A stretch of DNA of 64,000 nucleotides from Lachnospiraceae bacterium (GTDB lineage Bacteria > Bacillota > Clostridia > Lachnospirales > Lachnospiraceae), in the NCBI GenBank assembly GCA_009911185.1, contig QXWW01000013.1, positions 42,231 through 106,230 on the forward strand, read 5' to 3'. The translations under genes were made by a program, and so were the position numbers. This document shows positions 55,444-63,997 of this stretch, in pieces. Position 1 is the first letter of the stretch, and each line of letters opens with the position of its first letter. The notes under the pieces were generated by a model. It made no database searches, was not told the DNA's origin, and saw only the letters and a program-made list of their open reading frames with translations.

Positions 55444-55470
55444 GTGGACTGCACACACCGTACAGTCCAC
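55444..55470. terminator. hairpin between GNAT and lipoprotein genes
   Basis: GTGGACTG and CAGTCCAC with an 11-nt loop, 17 bp downstream of the lipoprotein stop on the minus strand. Lacks a clean T-run. Confidence 0.5.
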
Positions 55471-55486
55471 CATTTTAATGTTTTCT

Positions 55487-56065
55487 TTACTTTTTAGAAA
55501 CCCCGCCCTCCTTTGCCTTATTCGTTTGAGTGTCTTTTATATTCGTTTTTGTGTTGTTATGTTCCTGCTTCTGCGTTCCCGCTTTACTTTCGGATTGTGC
55601 TGCATCTTCTTTCTTATCCTGCTTCTGTGTTCCAGTCTTGCTTTCAGACTGCGCTACATCTTTGTCCTGTTTCTGCGTTCCCGCTTTACTTTCGGATTGT
55701 GCCGCATCTTCTTTCTTATCCTGCTTCTGTGTTCCAGTCTTGCTTTCAGACTGCGCTACATCTTCTTTCTTGTTCTGCTTCTGTGTCCCAGTCTTGCTTT
55801 CGGATTGCGCCGCATTCATTTTATCCTTATTATCCTGTTTTTGTGTCTCTGTATTGGATTTGGACTGTGTTGTATCTGTTTTTCCTGTACTGCCCTGCTC
55901 CTTCTTGTCTACTTCGTTCGATTCAACTTTTACTCCTGCCTGTGTGGAATCCTTTTTCTTATCACTGCTTCCGCAAGCCATCATCCCAACTGCCATTGTT
56001 CCCACCAAGCATAATATCAGCCCTTTTTTTACAAATTCCTCTTTCATTTTTTTCTTATCATTCAT
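55487..56065 (-). CDS. repeat-rich lipoprotein
   Basis: 192 residues. A basic N-terminus, hydrophobic core and lipobox VGMMAC show export and lipid anchoring at Cys31. The remainder is charged and disordered and consists of five or six copies of an 16-18 residue unit, AQSESKTGTQKQDKKEDV with small changes; one copy is two residues short. The DNA repeats (54 or 48 bp) are nearly identical, so copy number can vary by slippage. Function unknown; perhaps a wall-spanning stalk. Confidence 0.8.
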   Translation of the reverse strand: MNDKKKMKEEFVKKGLILCLVGTMAVGMMACGSSDKKKDSTQAGVKVESNEVDKKEQGSTGKTDTTQSKSNTETQKQDNKDKMNAAQSESKTGTQKQNKKEDVAQSESKTGTQKQDKKEDAAQSESKAGTQKQDKDVAQSESKTGTQKQDKKEDAAQSESKAGTQKQEHNNTKTNIKDTQTNKAKEGGVSKK

Positions 56066-56129
56066 TTTTTGTTCTCCTTTCGTATTCAGGATTATGTCTT
56101 ATTATAAAAATTATTTTTGTTGTTCAACC

Positions 56130-56262
56130 TCCTTCATCACATATCTTAGCTTTTCCCTTTACAACGATTAGAAAATCCACATAGCTCTTTGACGGTATTG
56201 CCAAAAACAAAATTATCACTCCTAAAAAACAGATGTCATGAACGTTATAGCCCTTTTCTTCA
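56130..56262 (-). pseudogene. small degraded membrane-protein ORF
   Basis: Right after the broken secreted gene, minus-strand codons begin MKKRA and, after a frame change, continue ICFLGVIILFLAIPSKSY and VDFLIVVKGKAKICDEGG to a stop. One hydrophobic helix. Its family is unknown and it needs a frameshift to be read. Confidence 0.35.
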
Positions 56263-56264
56263 TA

Positions 56265-57077
56265 TCATTTTCCCGTATATTTAACAATATAATATCCACA
56301 CCATGTAGAATAGTTTAAAGAACCATCATTCCTGTTACATGATTTTGAATCTATAATTTTTTGTTACTCGCATTCAAATTGGTAACTTTTGTCACTCCTC
56401 GTTTATGCGACCAATCTCTATTCTTATTCTGTATGTGCCAATGATAATCTGCTTTTGATGCAATTACTAAAGCCTCTTTTATTCATTTTTCCCGGCTTCT
56501 GTGTACGAATTTCATCTTTTATTGAACAACCACTTCCTAAATAGGGACCATCTGCTTTTGCAGCAGAAATAATAGAAGCTTTTGTCAATGATTTCTATGT
56601 TTTCCCTGCAGAATTACCAGGCTGCAATTTTCCTTCTGTCTTTTTTAATACATCCATTGCATATGTATAACAATTTGCACGGCGAATATTACTGTCCTTA
56701 TTCCAATCCTTAGGATTATACGCTGGTTCATACCCACTAGCAGGAAGCAATGATGCCGCCCGGAACACTATGTTCGCAGAATCCTCTTCCTGCCCAAAAG
56801 CATCCTCTGTATCTGCCAAACCTGAGCGGGGCTTTCCTGTTTCCGAAAGTTCCGAAGGTTCATAGCTTACCATATCTTTTTCTTCCTCTGACAATCCCTC
56901 GTACCACTTAAGCCAGTCAAGTGTTTCCTGAGACAGCGCATCTTTTTTTATGTCTCTGCCATCATAAGTCACCATATCTGTTTCTTTATCCGCTGCCATT
57001 GCTGGCATAACAGATGCGCTTACCATAATAGCTGCGCCTAAAACAAACATTCCAACTTTTTTTAATAATGTACTCAT
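56265..57077 (-). pseudogene. secreted cysteine-peptidase-like protein, interrupted
   Basis: The first 160 codons encode a signal peptide (MLGAAIMVSASVMPAMA-type, cut near AMA-AD), a motif LDWLKWYEGLSEEEKDMVSY, and the domain start NIRRANCYTYAMDVLKK...LQPG. A TAG at 56595-56597 ends the ORF, but the frame goes on (KSLTKASIISAAKADGPYLG), then after one frameshift ADYHWHIQNKNRDWSHKRG and after a second, in an A6 run, DSKSCNRNDGSLNYSTWCGY and YIVKYTGK before a stop. The NCYxYAM Cys and YHWxxQ His suggest a papain-like fold. Decayed gene. Confidence 0.75.
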
Positions 57078-57464
57078 AGCATCTGCTCCTTTCTCTCAGT
57101 TCCTATTCGTCTGCCAAAAACCAATTTGATTTGCATTCTGTAAAAATATTTTTCCTGCCTAACCTCCTTCATCACATATTTCAAAGCCACTCCCTTTGAT
57201 ATTTCTATTATTCCACCAAAATCTTACCAATTCCTAAAACAAATCTTAACGATTCTAAAACATAATTTTCCAGCCATCATTTTATCGTATTAACGCTACA
57301 AATCTGAATTTTGGGCTGAAAATATTAATTATAAATCTTTTTTAACGTTCCTTAACAAACAAATTAAACTATGTAAAGTAAAAGTGGAAAAGATTCTTTT
57401 CTCATTCCTCTTGCTTGCAACCTGCGCATAGTTCATTTTTTCAAAATACTACCTGTTGTGGTTA

Positions 57465-57820
57465 TGACTGTCTGGGTGGGTGCATACTAACGTAGTATCC
57501 AGGGAAATGCCCTTTACAGTACGGCTCGCCCAACTCATGCGCTTTGTCTACCGTTAAGCCGTTGTCCTGTGCGTCACGAGAGCAAAGCTGATAATATCAT
57601 GGTGGCTCTTTACGTCCTCCTTTTTTTGTTCTTGCCATACCTAAGATTGGAGCCCGTACAGGCTATGGCGAAATTTTCTCCGCCGCAATTCAGAGAGGAA
57701 ATACGGTAATCGTCACGGGGGATAGTCGCCCGTTTCCGTCCAGTGTAGGCTTCATGGTAAACTTGTCATGGGAAGGTTAGGTACCGCTCGGCAGCTCCAT
57801 AGCCGGCGTTTTTAGATCTG
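57465..57820 (-). pseudogene. relaxase (MobA-like) remnant
   Basis: Reading across frames gives SKNAGYGAAERYLTF, FTMKPTLDGNGRLSP, NCGGENFAIA, MARTKKGGRKE and finally DAQDNGLTVDKAHELGEPYC, KGHFPGYY. These match the N-terminal third of the Firmicute mobilisation relaxase found with MobC, up to just before the HxDxxNxHxH metal motif, where similarity stops. Several frameshifts; certainly inactive. Confidence 0.75.
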
Positions 57821-58224
57821 ATATGTTTGAATGTTGCCAACGGCTTCACCTACTTTTTGCAAGAGCTCAAACTTCAAAGCGGCAACTCTACTATTGCGGC
57901 TCGTGCCTCATTGGAAAGGGCGTTATAAAGTGTACCGTATTCATTCAGACAGCGGGCAATCTGATTCAGATTCCCGCCTGTCTTTCCATACTCGGCGGTG
58001 AGTTTCCCAACGGCAGAGAACTGTTCGTCATTGACCGGGGAAACAGTAATGACAGGCTGTATTCTCGACTTGGTAAGGACTTGCCGGATAAATTCGGCTC
58101 GGCTCATTTGGCAGAGGATAGCACGCTCGGAAAACTCGGCGTATTCTTCCTCGGTCAAGCGGGTTTTGATTACCCGGCGACGGTGGGGCGTGTTGTATCT
58201 TTTCATGGTCATAAACCTACTCAT
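57812..58224 (-). pseudogene. MobC-type relaxosome protein, frameshifted near its end
   Basis: 116 intact codons (or 110 from MKRYNTPHRRR) contain the ribbon-helix-helix part VIKTRLTEEEYAEFSERA, MSRAEFIRQVL and the MobC core GGNLNQIARCLNEYG. After AAIVEL a one-base change ends the ORF, while the next frame still encodes AALKFELLQKVGEAVGNIQT to the natural stop. The relaxase remnant follows directly. Together they show a lost mobilisable element. Confidence 0.8.
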
Positions 58225-58745
58225 GGGCGGAGATTTGTGGAAATTTTTTCATTTTCTTTTTAATTCCCACACCACCTAAAAAAGAAAACCGCCAAACAAA
58301 ACAGGAAAGATTTTCTCTTTGTGCTCCCTTTTCGGACGACTTACGGATCTGCCAAACGGAAGGAGAATTTTTTTCTATCCCTTTTGCACGACATAATACT
58401 GGTGATTTTTCAAAAAACCAAAAATGGACACAAAAAAACCGGAAACCTTTTCTTGATTCCCTGTTTCAATATACCGCCGTGATAGACGACAGGTATTCAG
58501 TTGTATTTACTTATTTTAAGTTCGACAAACTGCTTTTTCTGATACTACATTCTTAAATGATAGGCAAAAAGCAGATGTTCTTATCGTACAGAAAGATAAA
58601 AAGACAAAAACTGGTCTGGCTAGGCGGCGTTTTGGGGCAATTTGCTTCTAAAATATAATATAGGATGTCAAAGAAAGTTATCGTATAGATTATTCAGAGA
58701 ATTTATGGTAAGATAAAAATAAAAAACAGGCAGATAAGAGGATAA
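58225..58745. other. gene-free region, probable former oriT side of the mob module
   Basis: No ORF is supported. In Clostridia elements the origin of transfer usually lies upstream of mobC, which would be here; A/T tracts are frequent, but I found no clear nick-site consensus. Confidence 0.35.
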
Positions 58746-58853
58746 ACAAATGAAAATACACTTGCAAAAAATGTTACCATTGCTGAAGATAAAGCGGCTT
58801 ATGATGCAGCATGTAAACGACTGCTTGCGAATAAAATTATCCTTGCATGGATC

Positions 58854-59696
58854 ATGAAAAGCTGCCTGGAAGAGTACAAGAACTTTGATATAAATGAAAT
58901 TGCAAAAAAGTACATTGAGGGTGTTCCACAGATCGCCAAAGTCGCAGTGAATCCAGATGAAGAAGTGGAGCAGGATGGTGCGCAGATTAAGGGAGCTAAA
59001 ACCGAGGACAGTACGATAAAAGAAGGTACGATTACTTATGATATCCGTTTTTATGCACTTGTTCCACAGTCAGAGAGAATGGTAAGCTTGATCATCAATA
59101 TAGAAGCCCAAAATAATTTTTACCCTGGATATCCAATTATGAAAAGGGGAATTTATTACTGCAGCCGGATGATATGCTCACAATATGGTGTGGAATTTAC
59201 AAATACACATTATGAGCATATCAAAAAGGTATATTCGATCTGGATATGTGCCAATCCTCCGAAATATCGTGAAAATACAATTACCCGATATATTATAATT
59301 CAGGAAGAAAATCTAGTGGGGAACATAACCGAAAGAAAAGAGAATTATGATCTATTTGCGACAGTTATGATTTGTTTAGGACATGATGGCGATGATAGAT
59401 ATACAGGAATATTGAAATTGTTGGATGTGTTACTTTCCTCTGAAAAAGAACCAGAAGAAAAAAAGAAAATTCTACAAAATGATTTTGATATTAAGATGAC
59501 AAAGACATTAGAGAGCGAGGTGCAGGCTGTGTGTAATTTAAGCAAAGGCATAGAGGAAAACGGAATGAAAAAAGGTATCTTAGTTTCTATTCAAAATTTG
59601 ATGGAAAGCATGGAATGGACTGCAGAACAGGCAATGAAAGCGCTTAAGATTCCAGAAACAGAACAGACAATATATGCTGATAATTTAAAAAAATAA
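58854..59696 (+). CDS. Rpn-type PD-(D/E)XK nuclease/putative transposase
   Basis: 280 residues from ATG 58854. The nuclease core shows TYDIRFYALVP (Asp) and SLIINIEAQNNFYPG (ExQ), then GIYYCSRMICSQYG; the C-terminal MKKGILVSIQNLMESMEW is characteristic of the family. Codons upstream in the same frame back to 58746 (TNENTLAKNVTIAEDKAAYD and ACKRLLANKIILAWI) look like the real N-terminus, but no start codon serves them, so about 35 residues seem lost or out of frame. It may be a near-intact or recent pseudogene. Confidence 0.75.
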   Translation: MKSCLEEYKNFDINEIAKKYIEGVPQIAKVAVNPDEEVEQDGAQIKGAKTEDSTIKEGTITYDIRFYALVPQSERMVSLIINIEAQNNFYPGYPIMKRGIYYCSRMICSQYGVEFTNTHYEHIKKVYSIWICANPPKYRENTITRYIIIQEENLVGNITERKENYDLFATVMICLGHDGDDRYTGILKLLDVLLSSEKEPEEKKKILQNDFDIKMTKTLESEVQAVCNLSKGIEENGMKKGILVSIQNLMESMEWTAEQAMKALKIPETEQTIYADNLKK

Positions 59697-59748
59697 TAAA
59701 ATAATAAAAAACACAATTTGTGAATTTTTGATGTTTGCGCAAATTATA

Positions 59749-59778
59749 CCCCGACCATGTTTTTTGAGATGATCGGGG
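59749..59778. terminator. hairpin after the Rpn gene
   Basis: CCCCGA and TCGGGG extended by CAT/ATG, with no strong T-run. Confidence 0.45.
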
Positions 59779-59847
59779 ATATTATGTACAAAAAATATAT
59801 ATTTAAACGATTTGTGATCAGTTGGCAATATGAAGTGAGGGAGAGAT

Positions 59848-61080
59848 ATGCTTGAAATAGAGAGTACACATATTGAAGAATTAAACGATTCCATGTTGCG
59901 TAAATTAATAGGACTTTTGTGCGAGGAAGAGTTAACAAAATCTCATATAAATGTTCGTAAGGTTTTTTGGGGTGGTCACCAAAATGCTGCTGATGGTGGC
60001 ATAGATGTGCGTTGCGAATATGAAGGGATATTAGATGATAATTCTTTTATACCAAGGAATAAAGTTGGGTTCCAGGTTAAGTTGTGTGATCTTAAGCCTA
60101 AGCAGATTTTAACAGAAATGAGGGATAAAACAGACGAATTAAAAGAATCCATACAGGAATTATGCAGAGAAAAAGGGGCGTATATTTTAGTTTGTGGCAA
60201 AAGTTCTGTAACTGATATAAAGTATCAAAATCGTATTGATGCAATGAAAGAGGCAGTCCGTGGTTATCAGGGAGCAGAAAGTGTGTGCCTGGATTTTATG
60301 GATGGCAATAGAATTGCAACATGGGTGCGAAGTTATCCAGCATTAATTGTATGGGTAAGAGAAAAAATAAGCAGACCTTTACAGGGATGGCAGGCTTATG
60401 GAAAATGGTCAGATATACACAAAAAATCATATAAAAATTATATTTTGGATCAGGAAAAACGGATGTATGATTATATTGAAGATCAAGAAATAACCATTTT
60501 GGAGGGAATACAGAGGCTTAGAAATTTAATAAGAAATGGATCTGCAATTATAAGAATAACAGGTCTGTCTGGAGTGGGAAAAACCAGGATGATAGAAGCG
60601 CTTTTTGATAAACAGATAGGGACAGATGCATTAAATTCATCGAAAGTCATCTATGCGGATGCAGCAGAGAACTTAGTACCTTCCGCAGAACAGATGTTGA
60701 GAGAAATCATATTCAAAAATGCTGAAACGACTTTAATTATGGACAATTGCAGTGCAGAGTTGCACGCAAGGTTAATGGCAATATGCAGGATTCAAGAAAC
60801 GAGGGTAAGCCTTATTACTGTAGAGTATGATGTGAAAGATAAATATACAGAGGAAACAGCATCGTTTCTATTAAGACCTGCTTCTGACAGTGCAATTCAA
60901 GAACTATTAGCAAAAAACTATACAGCTCTTCCATTTGCAACCATAAACCGTATAGTAGAAATATCTGGCGGAAATGCAAGGCTCGCACTGATTTTTGCAA
61001 AATCTCTATCCAGGGAGCGAATTAGAAAAGCTCAGTGCTTTATCAAGGATACATTTAAGACAATCCGTAGAGTATCTTGA
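59848..61080 (+). CDS. Mrr-like nuclease plus STAND-type NTPase, first part of a split gene
   Basis: 410 residues. Residues 1-165 look like an Mrr-type PD-(D/E)XK endonuclease: WGGHQNAADGGIDVR supplies Asp53 and GFQVKLC the Q76-x-K78 pair, followed by AYILVCGKSS. Residues 225-390 form a P-loop NTPase with Walker A ITGLSGVGKTRM (K245), a Walker B-like TTLIMDNCS (D299) and EISGGNARLALIFA, placed like the GG-x-P-LAL helix of STAND ATPases. The last ~25 residues are out of frame. GAGGGAGAG precedes the start. AT-rich and unlike core genes; defence function is inferred. Confidence 0.75.
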   Translation: MLEIESTHIEELNDSMLRKLIGLLCEEELTKSHINVRKVFWGGHQNAADGGIDVRCEYEGILDDNSFIPRNKVGFQVKLCDLKPKQILTEMRDKTDELKESIQELCREKGAYILVCGKSSVTDIKYQNRIDAMKEAVRGYQGAESVCLDFMDGNRIATWVRSYPALIVWVREKISRPLQGWQAYGKWSDIHKKSYKNYILDQEKRMYDYIEDQEITILEGIQRLRNLIRNGSAIIRITGLSGVGKTRMIEALFDKQIGTDALNSSKVIYADAAENLVPSAEQMLREIIFKNAETTLIMDNCSAELHARLMAICRIQETRVSLITVEYDVKDKYTEETASFLLRPASDSAIQELLAKNYTALPFATINRIVEISGGNARLALIFAKSLSRERIRKAQCFIKDTFKTIRRVS

Positions 61081-63427
61081 GGAATTAAAGAACAGAGATT
61101 TACTGCAGACCAGAGGAAAATGGTGCGCCATTCTTCCACATGCTTTGAGTAATTATTTAGCAAAGGAAGCACTTCAATCTTATAGAAAAGATGCGCTCAA
61201 GATGTCTATGATAGATAATGGTACAGATAGAATGAAAATGTCTTTTGCTCATAGGCTTTCTTTTTTGTATGACGATAAAATTGTTCAAGAAATTGCAGAA
61301 CAGTGGCTAGATGATGAATTTACAGATTTATCTTCCTTGCAAACTTGCCAAATAGAATGTTTTTATCATCTTGCAAAAATAAACCCGAAAAGAGTAATGG
61401 AATGTATAAAAAAAGACTGGAAAAAATTACAGGGATATTTTTTCTATTCAAATAGAATTAACACCATAATATCAACATTGGCATATTATCCAGATTATTT
61501 TATAGAATGCATGGAGTTGATGATTACAAAAGAGTTTCACACTGTAAGAGAAGCTGATATTGAGAAATATTTTCAACATACAGATTTTATGAATAAAAAA
61601 TGTGCTGATGAAAGGCTTAGGTTAATAAAACAGTGGATACAAGAGGATAAAAAAGAATTAGGCCTGAAATGTTTGCAGAAGACACTGGAAAAAGGCTATG
61701 GTACAGAATTGGCGTATAGAGAATTTCCGGATTTTAATCAGGTACAAAAGGAAAATGCAAAAGAAAATGAAGATTACTGGTTTGATGTATTTTCTGGCTA
61801 TATTGAGGAATTGGTTATAGATGAAAATATATTCCCAATTCTGATTACACAAGATTTTACGAATAAAATATTTCAACTAATTAATCAAGGGCATATTTCT
61901 AATGTAGAAAGGATAGCCATAAATATCAGAGAAAAGGCATTCTGGAGGGAAGGATATATCGAAATTATGCGCAAACTTTCTGGAAAAATCCCCTATCCAA
62001 ACCACATTTTAATAAGAATGCAGGCAATAAAGGAATTATTAGAACCTAAAAATTTAGAGGAAGAGATACTTTATTGGTGTCTTTCTTATACTCATGAAAT
62101 ATATTTTCTTTTTGAATATTCTTTTGAAGAATCTTGTAAAATGCATAACGAGAAACTGGCGCATTATGGAAAGCTATTAGCAAAAGATTTCTCTTTATTC
62201 CAAAAAGTTTATAAACAATTGGTATTATCAGATGTTGATACCATCCAATTAGGAAAAGAATTAGCAAAATCTTCCGATTGTAATTTGATGTGGAATTTGC
62301 TGTGCGACGTTTTAAGAGAAAATAAGTATATTCCAGAAAGACTGTATTTGTTGATGGGAATACTGAGCGAACAAAAAAATATGGATAATATAAAAGAAAA
62401 GCTAGGGGTATTATCACAAGATGCCAGATTAATTCCTGCTTATATTGTATTGGTTATTAGTAGGGATTGTTTTGCAAATGAAATGAAAAGGTTTCATAAA
62501 GTTGTGAAAAATAGAGAGGTAGATATATCCAAATTTTATAGGCTATCTGTATGTCAAAGTTTTTTAGAGCTATCCATAGAAAGATTTATGGATTATATGC
62601 AGGACTTCGCTAAATATGATAATTGTGATGCTATTATATGGAATCTAATTGCAGGTAAAGTGAAATATGAGAAAAAAATAAAAGGAAATATAGATGAAGC
62701 AACTAAAAAGAAGATTTTAATATTTTTATCAAATGAAAGAATCTCCATATATAATACAAGTTTAAACAGCATGAATGAAATAACAATCAGTTATATTAAA
62801 ACAGTGATAGCATTGTTATGCCATGATAAAAACGTGCAACATCTCAAAATGTTTTATAATTGGCTCAAAGATGATATAGAAGAGAAATCTGCAATAGGTT
62901 ATGATATAGATATGATATTGGATGAATTGTATAAACAACAGCCAATCCTATTTTTAGATGTATTTATAGAGAACAGTAATAAAGGATCTAATATATTGAG
63001 AATGATAAAAACTACTAATCAAGTAGGAACGGATACATTATCAAAAATTCATTCAGATATTTTAATCTCATGGTGTAATAAGAAACCAGATCAAAGGTAC
63101 TATAAAATTTTTGACTATACATATGGATATGAACAGATAGAAGGAAAATATCAATGGAAAAAAATAGCTTTCACAGCTATGAAACAAGTGAAAGACAGGA
63201 AAAGTTTGGCATTAAAATTAATAGAAAGCATAAGTCTCAAACTTATAATTACAAATTGGGGAAAAGAAAGAGAAGCAAAAGAAATTTTATTTGACCTATT
63301 TGTAAAAGATAAAGATAAAGAGATTGCAGAATTAGCCCTAAGAGAGAAAAAAGAATATTCTGAAATCACAGAGCAGCTTCGGAAAGATGAACTAGCGTAT
63401 CAGAAAAATATACAGCGTTTTGAATAA
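60995..63427 (+). CDS. large helical region, second part of the split nuclease-NTPase gene
   Basis: 810 codons opening at a TTG without a ribosome site inside the first gene's end, so it is unlikely to start independently. The first ~70 residues (GSELEKLSALSRIHLRQSVE, YLEELKNRDLLQTRGKW, AILPHALSNYLAKEAL) look like the winged-helix segment that follows the NTPase in STAND proteins. The remaining 730 residues are helical, rich in Lys/Glu/Ile and Tyr, with no motif I know; they correspond in position to the sensor domain. No stop interrupts it, suggesting the break is recent. Confidence 0.7.
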   Translation: MQNLYPGSELEKLSALSRIHLRQSVEYLEELKNRDLLQTRGKWCAILPHALSNYLAKEALQSYRKDALKMSMIDNGTDRMKMSFAHRLSFLYDDKIVQEIAEQWLDDEFTDLSSLQTCQIECFYHLAKINPKRVMECIKKDWKKLQGYFFYSNRINTIISTLAYYPDYFIECMELMITKEFHTVREADIEKYFQHTDFMNKKCADERLRLIKQWIQEDKKELGLKCLQKTLEKGYGTELAYREFPDFNQVQKENAKENEDYWFDVFSGYIEELVIDENIFPILITQDFTNKIFQLINQGHISNVERIAINIREKAFWREGYIEIMRKLSGKIPYPNHILIRMQAIKELLEPKNLEEEILYWCLSYTHEIYFLFEYSFEESCKMHNEKLAHYGKLLAKDFSLFQKVYKQLVLSDVDTIQLGKELAKSSDCNLMWNLLCDVLRENKYIPERLYLLMGILSEQKNMDNIKEKLGVLSQDARLIPAYIVLVISRDCFANEMKRFHKVVKNREVDISKFYRLSVCQSFLELSIERFMDYMQDFAKYDNCDAIIWNLIAGKVKYEKKIKGNIDEATKKKILIFLSNERISIYNTSLNSMNEITISYIKTVIALLCHDKNVQHLKMFYNWLKDDIEEKSAIGYDIDMILDELYKQQPILFLDVFIENSNKGSNILRMIKTTNQVGTDTLSKIHSDILISWCNKKPDQRYYKIFDYTYGYEQIEGKYQWKKIAFTAMKQVKDRKSLALKLIESISLKLIITNWGKEREAKEILFDLFVKDKDKEIAELALREKKEYSEITEQLRKDELAYQKNIQRFE

Positions 63428-63477
63428 CAATTTATTATGCTATTAATGGGCCGTAAAAAATCTTGTATCTATGGAGT

Positions 63478-63753
63478 TTAACCTTTTTCCGAGCAAATAT
63501 TTTCAAACAAATCCTGTATAAATGAGGTTTGAGACTGCATCCACTCAGTTACTTTACTTTTTATCATGGATGTGATATCTGTTGACAAAGCAGAAGTGAG
63601 CTCTGCAAACAAAACCATCAGGCTTTGAAGTGCATTCATTAAATCCATGCCCTGTATATCGTCGCAGAATATGAAAAACAATTCGCCATACGTTTTCAGG
63701 TCATTCTGGTTACGGCGTATCCATTCTAGAATGAAATATTTCGTAAATACCAT
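63478..63753 (-). CDS. hypothetical short protein, uncertain
   Basis: 91 codons (MVFTKYFILEWIRRNQ...LFENICSEKG). Amphipathic helices but no known motif and no good ribosome site; the neighbouring bases carry no promoter. It could be the tail of a decayed gene. Listed because nothing else explains the 500-bp gap before tRNA-Asn. Confidence 0.3.
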   Translation of the reverse strand: MVFTKYFILEWIRRNQNDLKTYGELFFIFCDDIQGMDLMNALQSLMVLFAELTSALSTDITSMIKSKVTEWMQSQTSFIQDLFENICSEKG

Positions 63754-63884
63754 GGTTGTGGCTTACCATTGCACCATAATTATGGCTCTGAAATATCCCA
63801 TAGATATGTATTTAATTTAAGGTTCACAATCACATTCCGCACACTTTTATGCTTCCTGTTATCATCTTCATTCATTTTTGCGAC

Positions 63885-63914
63885 AAAAAACCTGCAAACA
63901 CCACTGTTTACAGG
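63885..63914 (-). terminator. terminator of tRNA-Asn
   Basis: CCTGTAAACA and TGTTTGCAGG (one mismatch, four-base loop) followed by TTTTTT on the minus strand. Confidence 0.85.
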
Positions 63915-63925
63915 ACTTTCATAAA

Positions 63926-63997
63926 CTCCCCGAGTAGGGCTCGAACCTACAACAACTCGGTTAACAGCCGAGTGCTCTACCATTGAGCTATCGAGGA
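63926..63997 (-). tRNA. tRNA-Asn (GTT)
   Basis: 72 nt, acceptor TCCTCGA/TCGGGGA (one G-T), anticodon loop CTGTTAA, T-arm GTAGGTTCGAGCCCTAC, G discriminator. Its 3' end faces the accessory island on its left. Confidence 0.95.

Noticed and set aside
55540..55830. 54-bp direct repeats as possible CRISPR or long plus-strand ORFs
   Set aside because: They are the coding repeats of the lipoprotein on the minus strand. The Cys/Phe/Ser-rich plus-strand frames have no ribosome site and are shadows.
63780..63983. 67-codon ORF over tRNA-Asn
   Set aside because: It reads through the tRNA and its terminator and is a known type of false gene.
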